From: Candidatus Cloacimonadota bacterium
GTDB lineage: Bacteria > Cloacimonadota > Cloacimonadia > Cloacimonadales > JAOZMQ01
DNA: 8,428 bases
Assembly (NCBI GenBank): GCA_029934195.1
Contig: JAOZMQ010000118.1
Coordinates: 1 to 8,428 of the forward strand
Reading direction: 5' to 3'
Of the stretch, positions 7,581 through 8,428 are shown piece by piece. Made by a program: the position numbers and the translations under genes. Every line of letters begins with the position of its first letter. The stretch's first letter is position 1. The notes beneath the pieces were generated by a model. It was not told the DNA's origin. It did not search any database and was given only the letters and a program-made list of their open reading frames with translations.

Positions 7581-7599
7581 ACTAATGAGAATCATTTGC
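7581..7599 (+). promoter_or_regulatory. Fur box (iron-dependent operator)
   Basis: ACTAATGAGAATCATTTGC matches the classical 19-base E. coli Fur box GATAATGATAATCATTATC at 14 of 19 positions, with the core from T3 to T16 matching except one base. It ends 17 bases before the start codon of the Fur-family gene and just before its ribosome-binding site, so iron-loaded Fur bound here should block this operon. This supports autoregulation. Confidence 0.72.
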
Positions 7600-7616
7600 A
7601 ACAAGAAGGAGAAAAT

Positions 7617-8063
7617 ATGAATGATTATAGTAAAATATTTACAGATTTTCTGTTAAGAAAAGAAATGAAGTTCACAAATTCTAGAAAAATTATTCTTGAT
7701 ACTGTTTTTAGTCTTCATGATCATTTTGATATTGAAACTCTATATGAGACAATCAAAACAAAACACAATAATGTATCACGAGCTACAATATACAGAGCAA
7801 TTCCATTGTTAATTGAAGCCGGATTATTAAAAAAATCACTGCGTTCTTTATCAAAAGATAAATACGAACACATTTTTGGTCATCCGAGTCATTTGCATCT
7901 AATATGTGATAAGTGTGGGAAAATTATCGAAGAAGTTGATAAAGATGTAGAAAATCTATTAAATAAAATTGCTATAAAATATGATTTTAAGATTAAAGAA
8001 GTTAATGTTAGCTTACGTGGTTTTTGCAGTGATTGTGTTAAAGTAGGGAGTTCAAATGTTTAA
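7617..8063 (+). CDS. fur: Fur-family metal-dependent transcriptional repressor (ferric uptake regulator)
   Basis: This cytoplasmic dimeric repressor of 148 residues has the usual Fur length. It has an N-terminal winged helix (FTNSRKIILDTV, then the recognition-helix segment VSRATIYRAIPLLIEAGLL at 53-71) and a C-terminal metal-binding dimerisation domain. C97/C100 (CDKC) and C137/C140 (CSDC) form a four-cysteine structural zinc site. H36, E84, H92, H94 and E105 are candidates for the regulatory metal site. E105, five residues after C100, fits Fur; PerR has Asp there. The frame is open from 7554, but I chose the ATG at 7617 because AAGGAG lies five bases upstream and the protein then starts at the normal point. 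The Fur box in front and FeoA-domain gene behind (eight-base overlap) argue for iron sensing rather than zinc or peroxide, though the metal is not proven. Confidence 0.9.
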   Translation: MNDYSKIFTDFLLRKEMKFTNSRKIILDTVFSLHDHFDIETLYETIKTKHNNVSRATIYRAIPLLIEAGLLKKSLRSLSKDKYEHIFGHPSHLHLICDKCGKIIEEVDKDVENLLNKIAIKYDFKIKEVNVSLRGFCSDCVKVGSSNV

Positions 8064-8397
8064 AATGAAAGGCAATAAAGGTTGGTTCGGGAAAAATAAA
8101 TGTTGCTGTAAAAACGAGAAAGGTTTTCAACATCAGAATGGAAAAGGTTGTCATCATCAACATCGTCATAATTGTATTATGTTATCCGAATGTAATGAAG
8201 ATGACAAGGTTAGAATCAGATCAAATCCTGATATTAAAACAATGGAAATGGGAGTTTTCCCGGGGCGAAATCTTACGATAGTAAAAAATTCAGACTCTGA
8301 TGACAATATTATTGTAGCACTTGATGATGCACGATTAATAATTGCGAAGAAAATTGCTGAGAATATTATGGTTAAGGCTCATAGCCGTTGTTCATAA
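8056..8397 (+). CDS. feoA: FeoA-domain protein with Cys/His-rich N-terminal extension
   Basis: The C-terminal two-thirds (about 42-108) is a FeoA SH3-like domain: MLSECNEDDKVRI, then MEMGVFPGRNLTIV with the typical MGxxPG turn, and ALDDARLIIAKKIAENIMV at the end. FeoA proteins are small cytosolic partners of the ferrous-iron transporter FeoB. The first 40 residues are not part of the usual FeoA fold and hold C16, C17, C18, C32 and C40 plus H26, H33, H34, H36 and H38, with C46 and a terminal HSRCS: a likely metal-binding segment. The ATG at 8056 overlaps the end of fur (ATGTTTAA) and has GGGAG five bases upstream; an ATG at 8065 is a weaker alternative. The 113-residue length exceeds the usual 75-90. 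No feoB fits in the 31 bases left, so it may lie just beyond. The FeoA domain is clear; the gene's exact role is inferred. Confidence 0.85.
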   Translation: MFKMKGNKGWFGKNKCCCKNEKGFQHQNGKGCHHQHRHNCIMLSECNEDDKVRIRSNPDIKTMEMGVFPGRNLTIVKNSDSDDNIIVALDDARLIIAKKIAENIMVKAHSRCS

Positions 8398-8428
8398 TTT
8401 ATTGTGTTTACTAAATAGTATCTGAACG

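Larger units (their letters stand above)
7145..7616. other. Divergent intergenic region between the C25 gene and fur
   Basis: These 472 bases separate two genes transcribed away from each other and contain no coding region I can support. 7145-7243 is the likely 5' untranslated leader of the C25 gene (an in-frame extension to 7228 lacks a ribosome-binding site). 7250-7440 is very AT-rich with one small perfect hairpin. 7449-7518 is a GC-richer island of nested inverted repeats. 7536-7611 holds the fur control region: duplicated TTTGACAT, Fur box and Shine-Dalgarno. Confidence 0.75.

Noticed and set aside
8405..8418. Short palindrome TACTAAATAGTA near the right edge, resembling TACTATTTTAGTA at 2-14
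   Set aside because: Five-base arms in AT-rich DNA at both edges are easily explained by chance; the window edges are arbitrary, so this is not evidence for element ends.
8398..8428. Possible start of feoB or terminator after feoA
   Set aside because: Only 31 bases remain; no start codon with ribosome-binding site and no G+C-rich hairpin with T run is visible.

Overview
The window is AT-rich and gene-dense. It looks like part of a chromosome from a free-living FCB-group bacterium. The best pointer is the large secreted C25 (gingipain-like) protein. It ends in a type IX secretion (T9SS) sorting domain with the signature QNYPNPFNP, and it carries repeated Asn/Asp/Gly-rich beta-sandwich modules. 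That combination is typical of Cloacimonadota, Marinimicrobia and Ignavibacteria-like lineages. I favour Cloacimonadota, but this is inference; no rRNA or marker phylogeny is available here.

Left part (minus strand, 7144 down to 129): three genes read leftward in tight succession. The first encodes a 1776-residue exported C25-family protein. Four bases after its stop comes an Ogt/MGMT-type DNA alkyl-cysteine methyltransferase. Seven bases after that comes RlmI, a 23S rRNA cytosine methyltransferase. The spacing suggests one transcript with translational coupling: ogt has no visible Shine-Dalgarno of its own, and the rlmI Shine-Dalgarno overlaps the ogt stop codon. A candidate promoter reads off the left edge from within the first 35 bases.

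Middle (7145-7616): a 472-base divergent intergenic region. It holds a possible -10 for the C25 gene, a small perfect hairpin, a conspicuous GC-richer island of about 70 bases made of nested inverted repeats, two copies of TTTGACAT, and a good match to the classic Fur box just before the fur-like gene.

Right part (plus strand, 7617-8397): a Fur-family regulator overlaps by eight bases a small FeoA-domain protein with an unusual Cys/His-rich N-terminal extension. With the Fur box in front, this reads as a self-regulated iron-homeostasis operon; a feoB ferrous-iron transporter may follow beyond the right edge.

No rRNA, tRNA, CRISPR array, insertion sequence or phage gene was found. The most notable points are the C25 protein, in which the usual catalytic His of the GHG motif is Phe while the Cys is kept; the metal-binding-like extension on FeoA; a 12-bp perfect hairpin inside the start of ogt; and the structured intergenic island.
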